Below are positions 51,929-61,702 of a stretch of DNA of 64,000 nucleotides, piece after piece. Source of the DNA: Ferruginibacter sp. (lineage in GTDB: Bacteria; Bacteroidota; Bacteroidia; Chitinophagales; Chitinophagaceae). The stretch covers positions 434,001-498,000 of the forward strand of contig JAHBTP010000001.1 in assembly GCA_019638485.1 (NCBI GenBank), written 5' to 3'. The notes under the pieces were generated by a model. That model saw only the letters and a program-made list of their open reading frames with translations. It did not search any database and was not told where the DNA came from. The translations under genes were made by a program, and so were the position numbers. Every line of letters begins with the position of its first letter. Within the stretch, counting starts at the first letter, position 1.

Positions 51929-54429
51929 GAAATGTTGCAAAGACCACCACACTGGAAAGCAAATTTCCTTTGTTGGCAGTAGAAAACAACTGCATCCTTT
52001 CCAAAGATGCGGACATTACCGCCTGTTTTGAAGTGCGTTTGCCGGAACTGTTCACGGTAGCTTCAGCCGAATACGAAGCGATACACTCCGCCTGGCATAA
52101 GGCTATCAAAACCTTGCCTGATTTTACGGTCATTCACAAACAGGACTGGTACATTAAGGAGAACTATGCGCCCGATTTATCAGAGGACAACCAAAGTTTT
52201 TTGGCAAAGTCCTATCAACGCCATTTTAACGAGCGACCGTTTTTAAATCATTACTGTTACCTGTTCTTAACGAAGACCTCCAAAGAGCGTATGCGGATGC
52301 AAAGCAACTTCAGTTCGCTTTGCAAAGGTTCGCTGATACCGAAAGAAATCAGGAACAAGGAAACGATACATCGTTTTATGGAAGCGGTGGCACAGTTTGA
52401 GCGTATCGTGAACGATAGCGGTTTTGTAAGCCTGAAACGTCTGACCGAAGATGAAATTATCGGAACCGAGGACACGCAGGGATTACTGGAGCAATACTTC
52501 ACGCTATCGAGGGAAGCCGGAACGCCTATGCAGGACATCGCACTCGGAACGGAAGAAGTGCGTATTGGTAACAAAAGGTTAAGCCTGCATACCTTATCGG
52601 ACACAGACGACCTGCCCGGAACGGTATCGGCAGATACCCGTTTTGAAAAGCTATCTACCGACCGGAGCGATTGCCGTCTATCATTCGCTGCACCTGTGGG
52701 ATTGCTCCTTAGCTGTAACCATATCTATAATCAATACCTGTTTTTAGATAACAGCGAAGACAACCTGCAAAAGTTTGAGAAGTCTGCCCGCAATATGCAC
52801 TCATTGGCTCGGTACAGTCGTGCGAACCAAATTAATAAGGAATGGATAGAGAAATACCTGAACGAAGCCCACAGCTTCGGGCTATCTTCCATTCGTGCGC
52901 ACTTCAACATTATGGCGTGGTCGGAAGACCCTGCGGAACTGAAACAGCTAAAGAATGATTGCGGTAGTGCATTGGCTTTAATGGAGTGTAAGCCACGCCA
53001 CAACACTACGGATGTAGCCACTTTGTATTGGGCAGGTATGCCCGGCAATGCAGGCGACTTTCCCAGTGAAGAAAGTTTTTACACTTTCATCGAGCCTGCC
53101 CTGTGTTTTTTTACGGAAGAAACCAACTACCACAATTCGCCCTCGCCGTTCGGTATCAAGATGGCTGACAGGCTTACAGGAAAACCTATCCATTTGGATA
53201 TTTCCGACCTGCCTATGAAGCGGGGCATCATCACGAACCGGAACAAGTTTATACTTGGTCCCTCCGGTTCGGGTAAGTCGTTTTTCACTAACCATATGGT
53301 ACGCCAGTATTACGAGCAAAACGCACACGTATTGTTGGTAGATACGGGTAATTCCTATCAGGGCTTATGCGAACTCATCAAAGGAAAAACGAAAGGCGAA
53401 GACGGTGTTTATTTCACTTACACCGAAGACAATCCTATTGCCTTTAACCCTTTTTACACCGATGATGGCGTGTTCGATATTGAGAAGCGTGAAAGTATCA
53501 AGACTTTGATACTTACCCTTTGGAAACGTGATGATGAGCCGCCCACCCGTTCGGAAGAAGTGGCTTTATCCAATGCAGTAAGCGGTTATATCGAGCGTAT
53601 CAAAACGGACGATGTTTACCCCTCATTTAACGGTTTCTATGAGTATGTAAAAGGCGATTACCGCAAGGTACTGGAAGAAAAACAGGTAAGGGAAAAAGAC
53701 TTTGATATTGCCAATTTCCTAAACGTACTCGAACCCTACTATAAGGGTGGCGAATACGATTACCTGCTTAACTCCGACAAGCAGTTAGACCTGCTTTCCA
53801 AACGCTTTATCGTGTTTGAAATCGACGCCATAAAAGACCACAAAATTCTCTTTCCAATAGTGACCATCATCATTATGGAAGTCTTCATTAACAAGATGCG
53901 CAGGCTAAAAGGTATTCGCAAGCTCATCCTGATTGAAGAGGCTTGGAAAGCCATTGCTAAAGAGGGAATGGCAGAATACATTAAGTATCTATTTAAGACC
54001 GTGCGTAAGTTTTTCGGGGAAGCGATTGTAGTTACACAAGAGGTTGACGACATCATCCAGTCGCCCATTGTGAAAGAAAGTATCATCAATAACTCCGACT
54101 GTAAAATCCTGCTTGACCAACGCAAGTATATGAACAAATTCGATGACATACAGGCGATGCTGGGGCTTACCGACAAGGAAAAAGGTCAGGTACTTTCTAT
54201 CAATATGAACAACGATGCAAGCCGCCTTTACAAAGAGGTTTGGATTGGCTTAGGTGGAACACACTCGGCAGTGTATGCCACCGAAGTTAGTTTGGAAGAA
54301 TACCTCGCCTATACGACCGAAGAAACCGAAAAAATGGAAGTGATGCAGCTTGCTGCGGAACTGGACGGCAACGTAGAACTCGCCATTAAGCATATCGCAA
54401 TGCAACGGCGGGACAATTCAAATCAATAG
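51925..54429 (+). CDS. traG: Conjugation ATPase TraG (VirB4 family)
   Basis: 834 residues, the ATPase powering the transfer channel. Walker A is LGPSGSGKSFF (~445); Walker B IRKLILIEEAWKA is at ~670; the N-terminal VirB4 domain contains the usual YLFLTKTS and LTEDEI stretch. Start overlaps traF. Confidence 0.95.
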   Translation: MRNVAKTTTLESKFPLLAVENNCILSKDADITACFEVRLPELFTVASAEYEAIHSAWHKAIKTLPDFTVIHKQDWYIKENYAPDLSEDNQSFLAKSYQRHFNERPFLNHYCYLFLTKTSKERMRMQSNFSSLCKGSLIPKEIRNKETIHRFMEAVAQFERIVNDSGFVSLKRLTEDEIIGTEDTQGLLEQYFTLSREAGTPMQDIALGTEEVRIGNKRLSLHTLSDTDDLPGTVSADTRFEKLSTDRSDCRLSFAAPVGLLLSCNHIYNQYLFLDNSEDNLQKFEKSARNMHSLARYSRANQINKEWIEKYLNEAHSFGLSSIRAHFNIMAWSEDPAELKQLKNDCGSALALMECKPRHNTTDVATLYWAGMPGNAGDFPSEESFYTFIEPALCFFTEETNYHNSPSPFGIKMADRLTGKPIHLDISDLPMKRGIITNRNKFILGPSGSGKSFFTNHMVRQYYEQNAHVLLVDTGNSYQGLCELIKGKTKGEDGVYFTYTEDNPIAFNPFYTDDGVFDIEKRESIKTLILTLWKRDDEPPTRSEEVALSNAVSGYIERIKTDDVYPSFNGFYEYVKGDYRKVLEEKQVREKDFDIANFLNVLEPYYKGGEYDYLLNSDKQLDLLSKRFIVFEIDAIKDHKILFPIVTIIIMEVFINKMRRLKGIRKLILIEEAWKAIAKEGMAEYIKYLFKTVRKFFGEAIVVTQEVDDIIQSPIVKESIINNSDCKILLDQRKYMNKFDDIQAMLGLTDKEKGQVLSINMNNDASRLYKEVWIGLGGTHSAVYATEVSLEEYLAYTTEETEKMEVMQLAAELDGNVELAIKHIAMQRRDNSNQ

Positions 54430-54455
54430 TCATTAACATTTTAAAATTCAGAACA

Positions 54456-55088
54456 ATGAAAAAAGTATTGTATCTGGTGTGTACGGCACTGATGCTCGCC
54501 GTAGCACCGTCAGCAAAAGCCCAGTGGGTTGTAACCGACCCCGCTAATTTGGCTTCAGGGATTATCAACTCTGCAAACGAAATCGTGCAGACTTCTTCGA
54601 CTGTGAGCAATGTCGTTAAAAACTTCAACGAAGTGAAGAAAGTGTACGAGCAGGGCAAAGAATATTACGACAAGCTGAAAGCTGTGAGTAATCTCGTAAA
54701 AGATGCCCGTAAGGTGCAGCAAACCGTACTACTGGTGGGCGATGTGTCCGAAATGTACGTTCAGAATTTCGGCAAAATGATGAACGACCCAAATTTCACA
54801 CCGCAGGAATTGGTGGCAATCGGCAATGGGTATTCGGCACTGCTCAATGAAAGTACCGAACTCCTGAAAGAGTTGAAGCAGATTGTAACTGCTACAAACC
54901 TCTCGCTGAATGACAAGGAGCGTATGGATGTAATTGACCGTGTGTACAAAGAGGTTAAGGACTACCACAGCCTTGTACGCTACTACACCAACAAGAACAT
55001 TTCTGTAAGCTACCTAAGAGCGAAAAAGAAAAACGATGCCCAAAGAGTGCTTGAACTCTACGGAACTGCTAACCAAAAATACTGGTAA
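54456..55088 (+). CDS. traI: Conjugative transfer protein TraI (DUF4141)
   Basis: 210 residues; signal peptide (LVCTALMLAVAPSAKAQ), then long helical region (FNEVKKVYEQGKEYYDKLKAVSNLVKDARKVQ). VirB5-like periplasmic protein by order and layout (DUF4141). TraJ starts 2 bp later. Confidence 0.9.
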   Translation: MKKVLYLVCTALMLAVAPSAKAQWVVTDPANLASGIINSANEIVQTSSTVSNVVKNFNEVKKVYEQGKEYYDKLKAVSNLVKDARKVQQTVLLVGDVSEMYVQNFGKMMNDPNFTPQELVAIGNGYSALLNESTELLKELKQIVTATNLSLNDKERMDVIDRVYKEVKDYHSLVRYYTNKNISVSYLRAKKKNDAQRVLELYGTANQKYW

Positions 55089-55090
55089 CA

Positions 55091-56086
55091 ATGGAATGGG
55101 ATAATCTTCACGAACTCCTGCGGTCGCTTTATGATGATATGATGCCGCTTGCAGGCGATATGGCAGCAGTAGCTAAGGGTTTGGCAGGATTGGGAGCATT
55201 GTTCTATGTGGCATTAAAGGTTTGGCAGGCTTTAAGCCGTGCCGAACCTATTGATATGTTCCCTTTGCTGCGCCCGTTCGCTTTGGGGCTATGTATTATG
55301 TTTTTTCCGACCATCGTTTTGGGAACCATCAATGCGGTACTGAGCCCGGTAGTTGTAGGAACCCACCAAATACTCGAAGACCAGGTGCTTGACCTGAACA
55401 AGCTGCAACAGCAGAAAGACCAACTGGAATACGAGGCAATGGTCAGAAATCCTGAAACTGCCTATATGGTATCAGACGAAGAGTTTGATAAAAAACTGGA
55501 CGAACTGGGTTGGTCGCCGTCAGACATTGGCACAATGGCGGGAATGTATATGGACAGGCAAGCCTACAAGATTGAAAAGGCAATAAAGGACTGGTTTCGC
55601 AATCTTTTGGAAATACTATTTCAGGCTGCGGCTTTGGTTATTGATACCATACGAACGTTTTTTCTGATAGTGCTGTCCATACTCGGACCAATAGCCTTTG
55701 CTATTTCCGTGTGGGACGGCTTTCAGTCCACCCTTACGCAATGGCTCACGAGGTACGTCAGCGTTTACCTCTGGCTGCCCGTTTCGGACTTGTTTAGTTC
55801 AATGCTCGCACGCATACAATCCCTCATACTCGAAAGGGATATACAGATGCTTGCCGACCCTACCTATATACCTGATACAAGCAATACGGTGTACATCATT
55901 TTTATGATTATCGGCATTATCGGATACTTCACAATTCCGACAGTAACAGGTTGGGTAATCCAAGCCGGGGGCGCAGGAAACTTTACCCGCAATGTAAACC
56001 AAACTGCAATGAAAGCCGGAAACATTGCCGGGGCAGGTGCAGGTTCAACAGTTGGCAACATCGGCGGTAAACTGATGAATAAATAA
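55091..56086 (+). CDS. traJ: Conjugative transfer protein TraJ (VirB6-like)
   Basis: 331 residues with about six hydrophobic segments (GLAGLGALFYVALKVW; FALGLCIMFFPTIVLGTINA; LFQAAALVIDTIRTFFLIVLSILGPIAFAISVW; YIIFMIIGIIGYFTIPTVTGWVIQ). Forms the inner-membrane part of the channel. The Gly-rich tail is typical. Confidence 0.92.
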   Translation: MEWDNLHELLRSLYDDMMPLAGDMAAVAKGLAGLGALFYVALKVWQALSRAEPIDMFPLLRPFALGLCIMFFPTIVLGTINAVLSPVVVGTHQILEDQVLDLNKLQQQKDQLEYEAMVRNPETAYMVSDEEFDKKLDELGWSPSDIGTMAGMYMDRQAYKIEKAIKDWFRNLLEILFQAAALVIDTIRTFFLIVLSILGPIAFAISVWDGFQSTLTQWLTRYVSVYLWLPVSDLFSSMLARIQSLILERDIQMLADPTYIPDTSNTVYIIFMIIGIIGYFTIPTVTGWVIQAGGAGNFTRNVNQTAMKAGNIAGAGAGSTVGNIGGKLMNK

Positions 56087-56106
56087 ACAATTAATCATTC
56101 TAAAAA

Positions 56107-56730
56107 ATGGAATTTAAAACGCTAAGAAATATCGAAAACAGCTTTAGGCAGATACGTTTGTATGCCATTGTGTTTGCGGTTCTCTGCATTGGCGTGGTAG
56201 GATATGCCGTATGGCGTTCCTACCGCTTTGCAGAAGAACAACGCCAAAAAATCTATGTACTGGATAATGGCAAATCCCTGATGCTTGCCTTATCGCAGGA
56301 TGCGAGCATCAACCGTCCCGTAGAAGCAAGGGAACACGTCAGACGTTTTCACGAGCTTTTCTTCACGCTTGCGCCTGATAAGAACGCTATTGAAAGCAAT
56401 ATGAGCAGGGCATTTAACCTTGCGGACAAAAGTGCTTTCGATTATTACAAGGATTTATCGGAAAAGGGCTATTACAGCAGGATTATTTCGGGTAACGTAC
56501 AGCAGCGTGTTGAGGTTGATAGTGTCGTTTGCAACTTCGACAACTATCCTTATGCCGTGCGCACCTATGCCAAACAGTTCATTATCCGGTCAAGCAATGT
56601 AACCAGGCGTAACCTGATTACCTCCTGCTATCTCGTCAACTCCGTTCGTTCCGATAACAACCCGCAGGGCTTCAATATTGAAAAATTTGCAGTCGTGGAA
56701 AACAGGGATATCGAAGTCATCGAACGCTAA
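56107..56730 (+). CDS. traK: Conjugative transfer protein TraK (VirB8-like)
   Basis: 207 residues; one N-terminal transmembrane helix (LYAIVFAVLCIGVVGYAVW) then a periplasmic domain with EAREHVRRFHELFFTLAPDKNAIESN and YYKDLSEKGYY, conserved in TraK. Inner-membrane assembly factor of the channel. Confidence 0.93.
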   Translation: MEFKTLRNIENSFRQIRLYAIVFAVLCIGVVGYAVWRSYRFAEEQRQKIYVLDNGKSLMLALSQDASINRPVEAREHVRRFHELFFTLAPDKNAIESNMSRAFNLADKSAFDYYKDLSEKGYYSRIISGNVQQRVEVDSVVCNFDNYPYAVRTYAKQFIIRSSNVTRRNLITSCYLVNSVRSDNNPQGFNIEKFAVVENRDIEVIER

Positions 56731-56740
56731 AAACAATCTT

Positions 56741-57169
56741 ATGGAAGCATTATCAGATTTAAACACGTTCGCAAAAATCCTTACTGACAAAGGATATAAC
56801 GGCTATTTCCATACGCAGGGAGCGTATGCGGGAAAATTGAAAGACAGCATTACCGATTACCTCGAAAGCTGCCAAAAAGGTGCAGACAGTTTACCTAAGC
56901 AAGACTTATTGCTGACGGGCTACCTGCAATGGTCGGGAGAAGACAAGCCACGTGTAGAATGCAGTATGTGGGTACAATACCTGAACGGGAAATTTTCGCT
57001 CAACAAAATGGAAGTGGCAAAGAAAGACCGTTTCGGGCAGTTGCTCAAAAAATCGGAACTGGCAAACCTGTCTGTAATATCCGCACCCAAAGCAGTGGAA
57101 GCGGTAGCGTTGGTCAATGATGAGCCAAAGCAAAAGGCAGGAAATAGCCCTAAACGTTTCAAGCTATAA
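56741..57169 (+). CDS. Hypothetical tra-cluster protein
   Basis: A 142-residue soluble protein from ATG 56741, 10 bp after traK. Contains LNTFAKILTDKGYNGYF, QWSGEDKPRVECSMWVQYLNGKFSLNKMEV and a Pro/Lys tail. No family I know by name; often present between TraK and TraL in Bacteroidota ICEs. Function unknown. Confidence 0.75.
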   Translation: MEALSDLNTFAKILTDKGYNGYFHTQGAYAGKLKDSITDYLESCQKGADSLPKQDLLLTGYLQWSGEDKPRVECSMWVQYLNGKFSLNKMEVAKKDRFGQLLKKSELANLSVISAPKAVEAVALVNDEPKQKAGNSPKRFKL

Positions 57170-57188
57170 CATTAGAAATAGTAAGGCT

Positions 57189-57455
57189 ATGAAAAAATTA
57201 AGAGCAAATATGGATAGGTATTTTGATAAGCTCGACGAGCGTTGGCAGGCATTGCCAGTGCGTAAGCAGCACCAATATACGCTGTACTTTTTTGTGGGTT
57301 ATCTCTTGCTGACGGCAGGGGTTATCGGCAAAGTAGTGTACGATACGGGAAAGCCCAATGATACTATCAATATCAGGCATATCGAGAACCCTATCCTTAA
57401 AAAGAATGGAAGTCCTGCAATCCCGCAGGACACAGTATCAACATTTAAAAAATAG
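57189..57455 (+). CDS. traL: Conjugative transfer protein TraL (DUF3989)
   Basis: 88 residues from ATG 57189; an N-terminal amphipathic part (MDRYFDKLDERWQALPVRKQHQY) precedes a single transmembrane helix (LYFFVGYLLLTAGVIGKVVY). Matches DUF3989. A membrane accessory of the channel. Confidence 0.87.
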   Translation: MKKLRANMDRYFDKLDERWQALPVRKQHQYTLYFFVGYLLLTAGVIGKVVYDTGKPNDTINIRHIENPILKKNGSPAIPQDTVSTFKK

Positions 57456-57460
57456 GATTT

Positions 57461-58801
57461 ATGAAAGAAAATGAGAACAAAAAATCGGTTGTTCGGGTAA
57501 CCGAGGGAAGCCCGAAAGAAACCGCTGATGTGCTGCAAAACGGCACACAGAATAACAAGGAAAAGCTCAAAAAGCCTTTAATCTTTGGCTTAATGGCGAT
57601 TGTATTCGTGGGTTGTATGTACCTCATATTTAAACCGTCCGAAGATAAAAAGGCAATCGAAAACATCGGGCTGAACGATGCTGTACCGCAGGCTACCGGA
57701 GCAGGAATGCCTGCCGATAAAGGCAAGGCGTATGAGCAGGAAATGCTTGAACAAAAAGAGCAGGAAAAACGCAATGCCCTGGCTACGCTTTCTGACTATT
57801 GGAATACGGAAGATAAGCAAGAGCCAACCGATGAGCAGCTTCCTGAAGATGAAGAAAGCACTGGCTTAGGCGGTGGTGGCAGAAATTCAGGAAGAAACGG
57901 CAATCCTGCATTAAGCAGCTACCGCAATATGCAAAGCACACTGGGTTCATTCTATCAGGATAACAATTCGGAAACAATGGAACTCCGCAGGCAAGTGGAC
58001 GAAATGAAAGCGAAGTTGGCGGAAAAAGACGTGCCACCTGTGGCCACGGTTGACGACCAACTGAAGCTAATGGAGAAATCCTACGAAATGGCAGCAAAAT
58101 ATCTTCCGCAAAATGCCAACAACGGAAATGCTGCACCTGCTAACGGCACAGCTACGGGGGCTGCGGGTGCTAACCAAAAAGAGCATTTTGTATCGTTCAC
58201 GCCAACAAGAAAAAATACCGTATCAGCTTTATACCGTGAACCGTCTGACAGTGCCTTTGCAGCCGATTGGAGCCAAGCTAAAAATCGTGGCTTCTATACC
58301 GCAGGTGCTACTGAACAGGTAATGCAACCTAAAAACAGTATCAAAGCCTGTGTACACGAAGCACAAACGGTAGTGGGCGAAATGGGTGTAAGGCTGCGAC
58401 TGTTGGAAGCTGCCCAAACGCCACAACGTACCATCCCGAAAGGAACTATTGTAACAGCTAATGCCAAATTTCAAAACGGCAGATTGCAGCTAAAAGTTAC
58501 CTCGATAGAACTGGACGGCAATATCATCCCGGTGGATATTACAACTTATGATTTGGACGGGCAGCAAGGTTTGAACGTCCCTTATTCGCCCGAAATGAAC
58601 GCCCTTACCGAAATGGCGGGTAATATGAGCCAAACAGGTGGAACCAGTGTAATGCTCACGCAAAATGCCGGACAACAGGTTGCTGCTGATTTAAGTCGTG
58701 GCGTGGTACAGGGCATTTCGGGCTACTTCGCCAAAAAGGTAAGAACCCCGAAGGTTACGCTGAAAGCGGGGTATCAGGTCTTTTTGGTATCTAAAAAATA
58801 A
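57461..58801 (+). CDS. traM: Conjugative transfer protein TraM (VirB10-like)
   Basis: 446 residues; one transmembrane helix (LIFGLMAIVFVGCMYLIF), a long acidic/Gly-rich periplasmic linker, and a C-terminal domain with RLRLLEAAQTPQRTIPKGTIVTANAKFQNGRLQLKV, the TraM/VirB10 conserved region. It spans the periplasm to link inner and outer membranes. Confidence 0.94.
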   Translation: MKENENKKSVVRVTEGSPKETADVLQNGTQNNKEKLKKPLIFGLMAIVFVGCMYLIFKPSEDKKAIENIGLNDAVPQATGAGMPADKGKAYEQEMLEQKEQEKRNALATLSDYWNTEDKQEPTDEQLPEDEESTGLGGGGRNSGRNGNPALSSYRNMQSTLGSFYQDNNSETMELRRQVDEMKAKLAEKDVPPVATVDDQLKLMEKSYEMAAKYLPQNANNGNAAPANGTATGAAGANQKEHFVSFTPTRKNTVSALYREPSDSAFAADWSQAKNRGFYTAGATEQVMQPKNSIKACVHEAQTVVGEMGVRLRLLEAAQTPQRTIPKGTIVTANAKFQNGRLQLKVTSIELDGNIIPVDITTYDLDGQQGLNVPYSPEMNALTEMAGNMSQTGGTSVMLTQNAGQQVAADLSRGVVQGISGYFAKKVRTPKVTLKAGYQVFLVSKK

Positions 58802-58825
58802 TGTTGAACTCAAATAAATAGAACA

Positions 58826-59725
58826 ATGAAAAATCATTTAAAAACCTTTTGGGCTATTGCCCTGATACTCGGCTTTGCCGTACAATCTTTTGCACAGGAC
58901 AGTGTAACTATCAAAACTCCGCTTGCATTGGGCAAGATAGAACCGTACCGTATGGAAGTTACCTACGATAAAACGTCGCACCTGATTTTCCCGACCGCCA
59001 TTCGTTATGTGGATTTGGGCAGCGAATACCTGATTGCAGGGAAAGCGGAAGATGCGGAAAACGTGCTGCGTGTGAAAGCATCCGTAAGGGATTTTGAACC
59101 GGAAACCAATTTTTCTGTGATTACCAACGACGGGCGTTTTTACAGCTTTAACGTGTATTACAGTTCCTACCCGGAAGCAATGAGCTACGACCTGCTCACG
59201 ATGCAAAAGGCAGTGGACAGAACCAATGGTAACGATGTGCTTTTTGAGGAACTGGGTAATAACTCGCCCTCACTGGCAGGCTTGCTATTGGAAACCATTT
59301 ACAAAAAAGATAAGCGTATTGTAAAGCATATCGGGGCTAAGAGTTTTGGTATTCAGTTTATCCTGAAAGGGATTTACATACACAACGGAAAATACTATTT
59401 CCATACGGAATTAAGGAACAAAACCAATGTGCCTTTCGAGATTGATTTCATCAATTTTAAAGTAGTGGATAAGAAAGTTGCCAAACGTACCGTAGTCCAG
59501 GAACGACCGCTAACACCGTTGCGCACTTACAAGCCATTGGACGGTATTGCCGGAAAATCGACCGAACAAAATGTGTTCCTTTTAGACCAGTTTACCATTG
59601 CCGATGATAAGGTACTGCTGATTGAGATTTTCGAGAAGAATGGCGGCAGACATCAAACTCTTCAGGTGGAAAATTCTGATTTAATCAAAGCCCGTTTGAT
59701 TGACGATATGCACCTGAAATTTTAG
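58826..59725 (+). CDS. traN: Conjugative transfer protein TraN (DUF4138, VirB9-like)
   Basis: 299 residues; signal peptide (IALILGFAVQSFAQ), then YDKTSHLIFPTAIRYVDLGSEYLIAGKAEDAENVLRVKA, the DUF4138 hallmark. Outer-membrane or periplasmic partner of TraM. Confidence 0.94.
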   Translation: MKNHLKTFWAIALILGFAVQSFAQDSVTIKTPLALGKIEPYRMEVTYDKTSHLIFPTAIRYVDLGSEYLIAGKAEDAENVLRVKASVRDFEPETNFSVITNDGRFYSFNVYYSSYPEAMSYDLLTMQKAVDRTNGNDVLFEELGNNSPSLAGLLLETIYKKDKRIVKHIGAKSFGIQFILKGIYIHNGKYYFHTELRNKTNVPFEIDFINFKVVDKKVAKRTVVQERPLTPLRTYKPLDGIAGKSTEQNVFLLDQFTIADDKVLLIEIFEKNGGRHQTLQVENSDLIKARLIDDMHLKF

Positions 59726-59745
59726 TAACCTTTTAAAGCAATAAT

Positions 59746-60306
59746 ATGAAAAAGTATATCTATACCGTGATGCTCGTCCTGATAGGCATTACGGCTGCAC
59801 AGGCACAAAGAATGCTGCCAAAGCAGAAAGGACTGGAAATAAGTGCGGGTGTATTATCAGATGATAAAATCGGTAACGATTATTACATCAGCGCAGCAAT
59901 GACTGTAAACGGTAAAAACGGCAATTATCAGCTTTGGGCGTTAGAATACACGCACCAGTACCACGACTACAAAGACCTCCGCATACCGCAGGAAACCTAT
60001 TCCGCAGAGGGCGGTTACAGCTTCTTTTTGTTGGGCGATGCCCGAAAAAATATCACGCTGAATTTTGGGATAACTGGTGTGGTCGGTTACGAAACCATCA
60101 ACCGGGGCGAAGCAATGTTGTACGACGGAGCGAAGATACTGAGCGAAGATAATTTTATTTACGGTGCAGGTGGTCGCCTCACTTTTGAAACGTATCTGTC
60201 CGACCGTTTTGTACTCGTGCTGCAAGGGCGTACAAAAGTCCTTTGGGGTACAGACTTACAGCAGTTCCGACCGTCGGCAGGTTTGGGATTAAGGTTTAAC
60301 TTTTAA
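59746..60306 (+). CDS. traO: Conjugative transfer protein TraO
   Basis: 186 residues; signal peptide (MLVLIGITAAQAQ), then a beta-rich domain ending in the outer-membrane signature (FRPSAGLGLRFNF). Fits TraO, an outer-membrane protein of the channel. Confidence 0.93.
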   Translation: MKKYIYTVMLVLIGITAAQAQRMLPKQKGLEISAGVLSDDKIGNDYYISAAMTVNGKNGNYQLWALEYTHQYHDYKDLRIPQETYSAEGGYSFFLLGDARKNITLNFGITGVVGYETINRGEAMLYDGAKILSEDNFIYGAGGRLTFETYLSDRFVLVLQGRTKVLWGTDLQQFRPSAGLGLRFNF

Positions 60307-60318
60307 AACGTAAAAACG

Positions 60319-60768
60319 ATGATAGCAATATTCAATAAATTCAGAACGGGATTACTGCCATTATATGTATTCCTGACAATCCTCACAGCTTCGGTTACGT
60401 TGGTATCTTGCAGCAAAGATGATGAACTCGAAATACAGAATGATTTTCCTTTCGAGGTCATTGTAATGCCAGTGCCTAAAGACGTTGCCAACGGGCAGAC
60501 CGTAGAAATACGCATTACCATACAGCGTACAGGGAATTACAGCAACACGCAGTATTTCCTCCGCTATTTCCAGTTTGACGGGCAAGGCACTTTGCGGTAT
60601 TACGATGAACCGCCGTATCAGCCCAATGACCTGTACCAATTGCCAACGGAGCAATTCAGGCTGTACTATACATCAACTTCTGCCGTATCGCAATCTTTTG
60701 ATGTTTGGATTTCAGACAGCTTTGGGAATGAAAAGCAAATAAGTTTTCAGTTTAACAGTAGTGATTAA
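60319..60768 (+). CDS. traQ: Conjugative transfer protein TraQ (DUF3872)
   Basis: 149 residues; lipobox-like LVSCSKDDE after a signal helix, then an Ig-like beta domain (FEVIVMPVPKDVANGQTVEIRI; FRLYYTSTSAVSQSFDVWISDSFGNE), DUF3872. TraP (primase) is missing between TraO and TraQ, as in many smaller ICEs. Confidence 0.88.
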   Translation: MIAIFNKFRTGLLPLYVFLTILTASVTLVSCSKDDELEIQNDFPFEVIVMPVPKDVANGQTVEIRITIQRTGNYSNTQYFLRYFQFDGQGTLRYYDEPPYQPNDLYQLPTEQFRLYYTSTSAVSQSFDVWISDSFGNEKQISFQFNSSD

Positions 60769-60942
60769 GCAATATTTTATACATTGCGACGTACACTGAA
60801 AAACTTATTATTTCCATAAACGATGAAAGCGGCTTATCTCAATGGTAAGTCGTTTTCTATTTATGGCGTATTGGCTTACTTGCATTTTAGGGGTTCATCA
60901 ATATTTCTTAAATTTATACTTGCGAATTAAAAATGTGAGGAT

Positions 60943-61218
60943 ATGGTTTCATCATTAGTTATAGGGATAATATTTTTGGTTGCAGGCTTGGGACTTCGTT
61001 ACTGGATTAACAGAAGAAAATTTTACAGGCGCAGCCCTATGGGAGCAGAGGGCTTTTCCTCTTACGAAAGTTCAGTCTTGATTAAATTTATCGAAAGGGT
61101 TGGTAAATGGGTAGCTTACGCACTGATTATTTTCGGGCTGTTATCGCTATGGGTTTACTCCCGTGAGAAAAAGGATAAGCCAACGGTAAATACCGAACAA
61201 CCTGCCCAACGCAGATAA
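60943..61218 (+). CDS. Small two-helix membrane protein
   Basis: 91 residues with two hydrophobic segments (VSSLVIGIIFLVAGLGLRYWI; WVAYALIIFGLLSLWVY) and basic loops. Typical small molybdenum-free ICE membrane protein; no known role. Preceded by 174 bp without a gene. Confidence 0.65.
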   Translation: MVSSLVIGIIFLVAGLGLRYWINRRKFYRRSPMGAEGFSSYESSVLIKFIERVGKWVAYALIIFGLLSLWVYSREKKDKPTVNTEQPAQRR

Positions 61219-61294
61219 TTACAATACAGATTTAAAGCAAATCGAATAGCCCAAAAGGTTATCCGATTTTTTTGTTTTATAGAGATAGTAACCC

Positions 61295-61364
61295 GCCAAA
61301 CACTGCCTCTCAAAGCCAAACCCTGCAACATTCTCCACCCCTGCATTAAGCCTTTATAAATTCG
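61295..61364 (+). promoter_or_regulatory. Phased GCC-decamer promoter F (second HTH pair)
   Basis: GCCAAACACT (61295), GCCTCTCAAA (61305), GCCAAACCCT (61315), GCAACATTCT (61325). The -7-like box TAAATTCG is at 61357-61364, 22 bp after the last unit. Confidence 0.75.
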
Positions 61365-61390
61365 ACTTCCACAGCAAAATTGAGCAAACG

Positions 61391-61702
61391 ATGGAAGTTA
61401 TCGCAATACAAAAATCCGCTTTCGACGGAATGAAAAATGAACTAAAGGCACTTTTGGAACTGACCGAAAATGCCACACAGAAATACACGCCTATTTTTAA
61501 AGAAGAGCAATGGCTCGATAACCAGGAAGTGTGCCTGATGATGAACATTACTAAACGGACTTTGCAGACCTATAAGGACAAAGGCTTGCTGCCTTATTCC
61601 AAACTGAACCGCAAGAATTATTATAAACGCTCGGATGTACAGGCTTTGCTCGAAGCCGGACAGCCGTACAATACTGTTGAAAATGGATTTATTCACGAAT
61701 GA
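61391..61702 (+). CDS. Small HTH_17 protein (second pair, first member)
   Basis: 103 residues; winged HTH QWLDNQEVCLMMNITKRTLQTYKDKGLLPYSKLNRKNYYKRSDVQALL at ~42-90. Same type as the proteins at 32800 and 33165, so the ICE has two such pairs. It overlaps the next gene by 20 bp. Confidence 0.85.
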   Translation: MEVIAIQKSAFDGMKNELKALLELTENATQKYTPIFKEEQWLDNQEVCLMMNITKRTLQTYKDKGLLPYSKLNRKNYYKRSDVQALLEAGQPYNTVENGFIHE

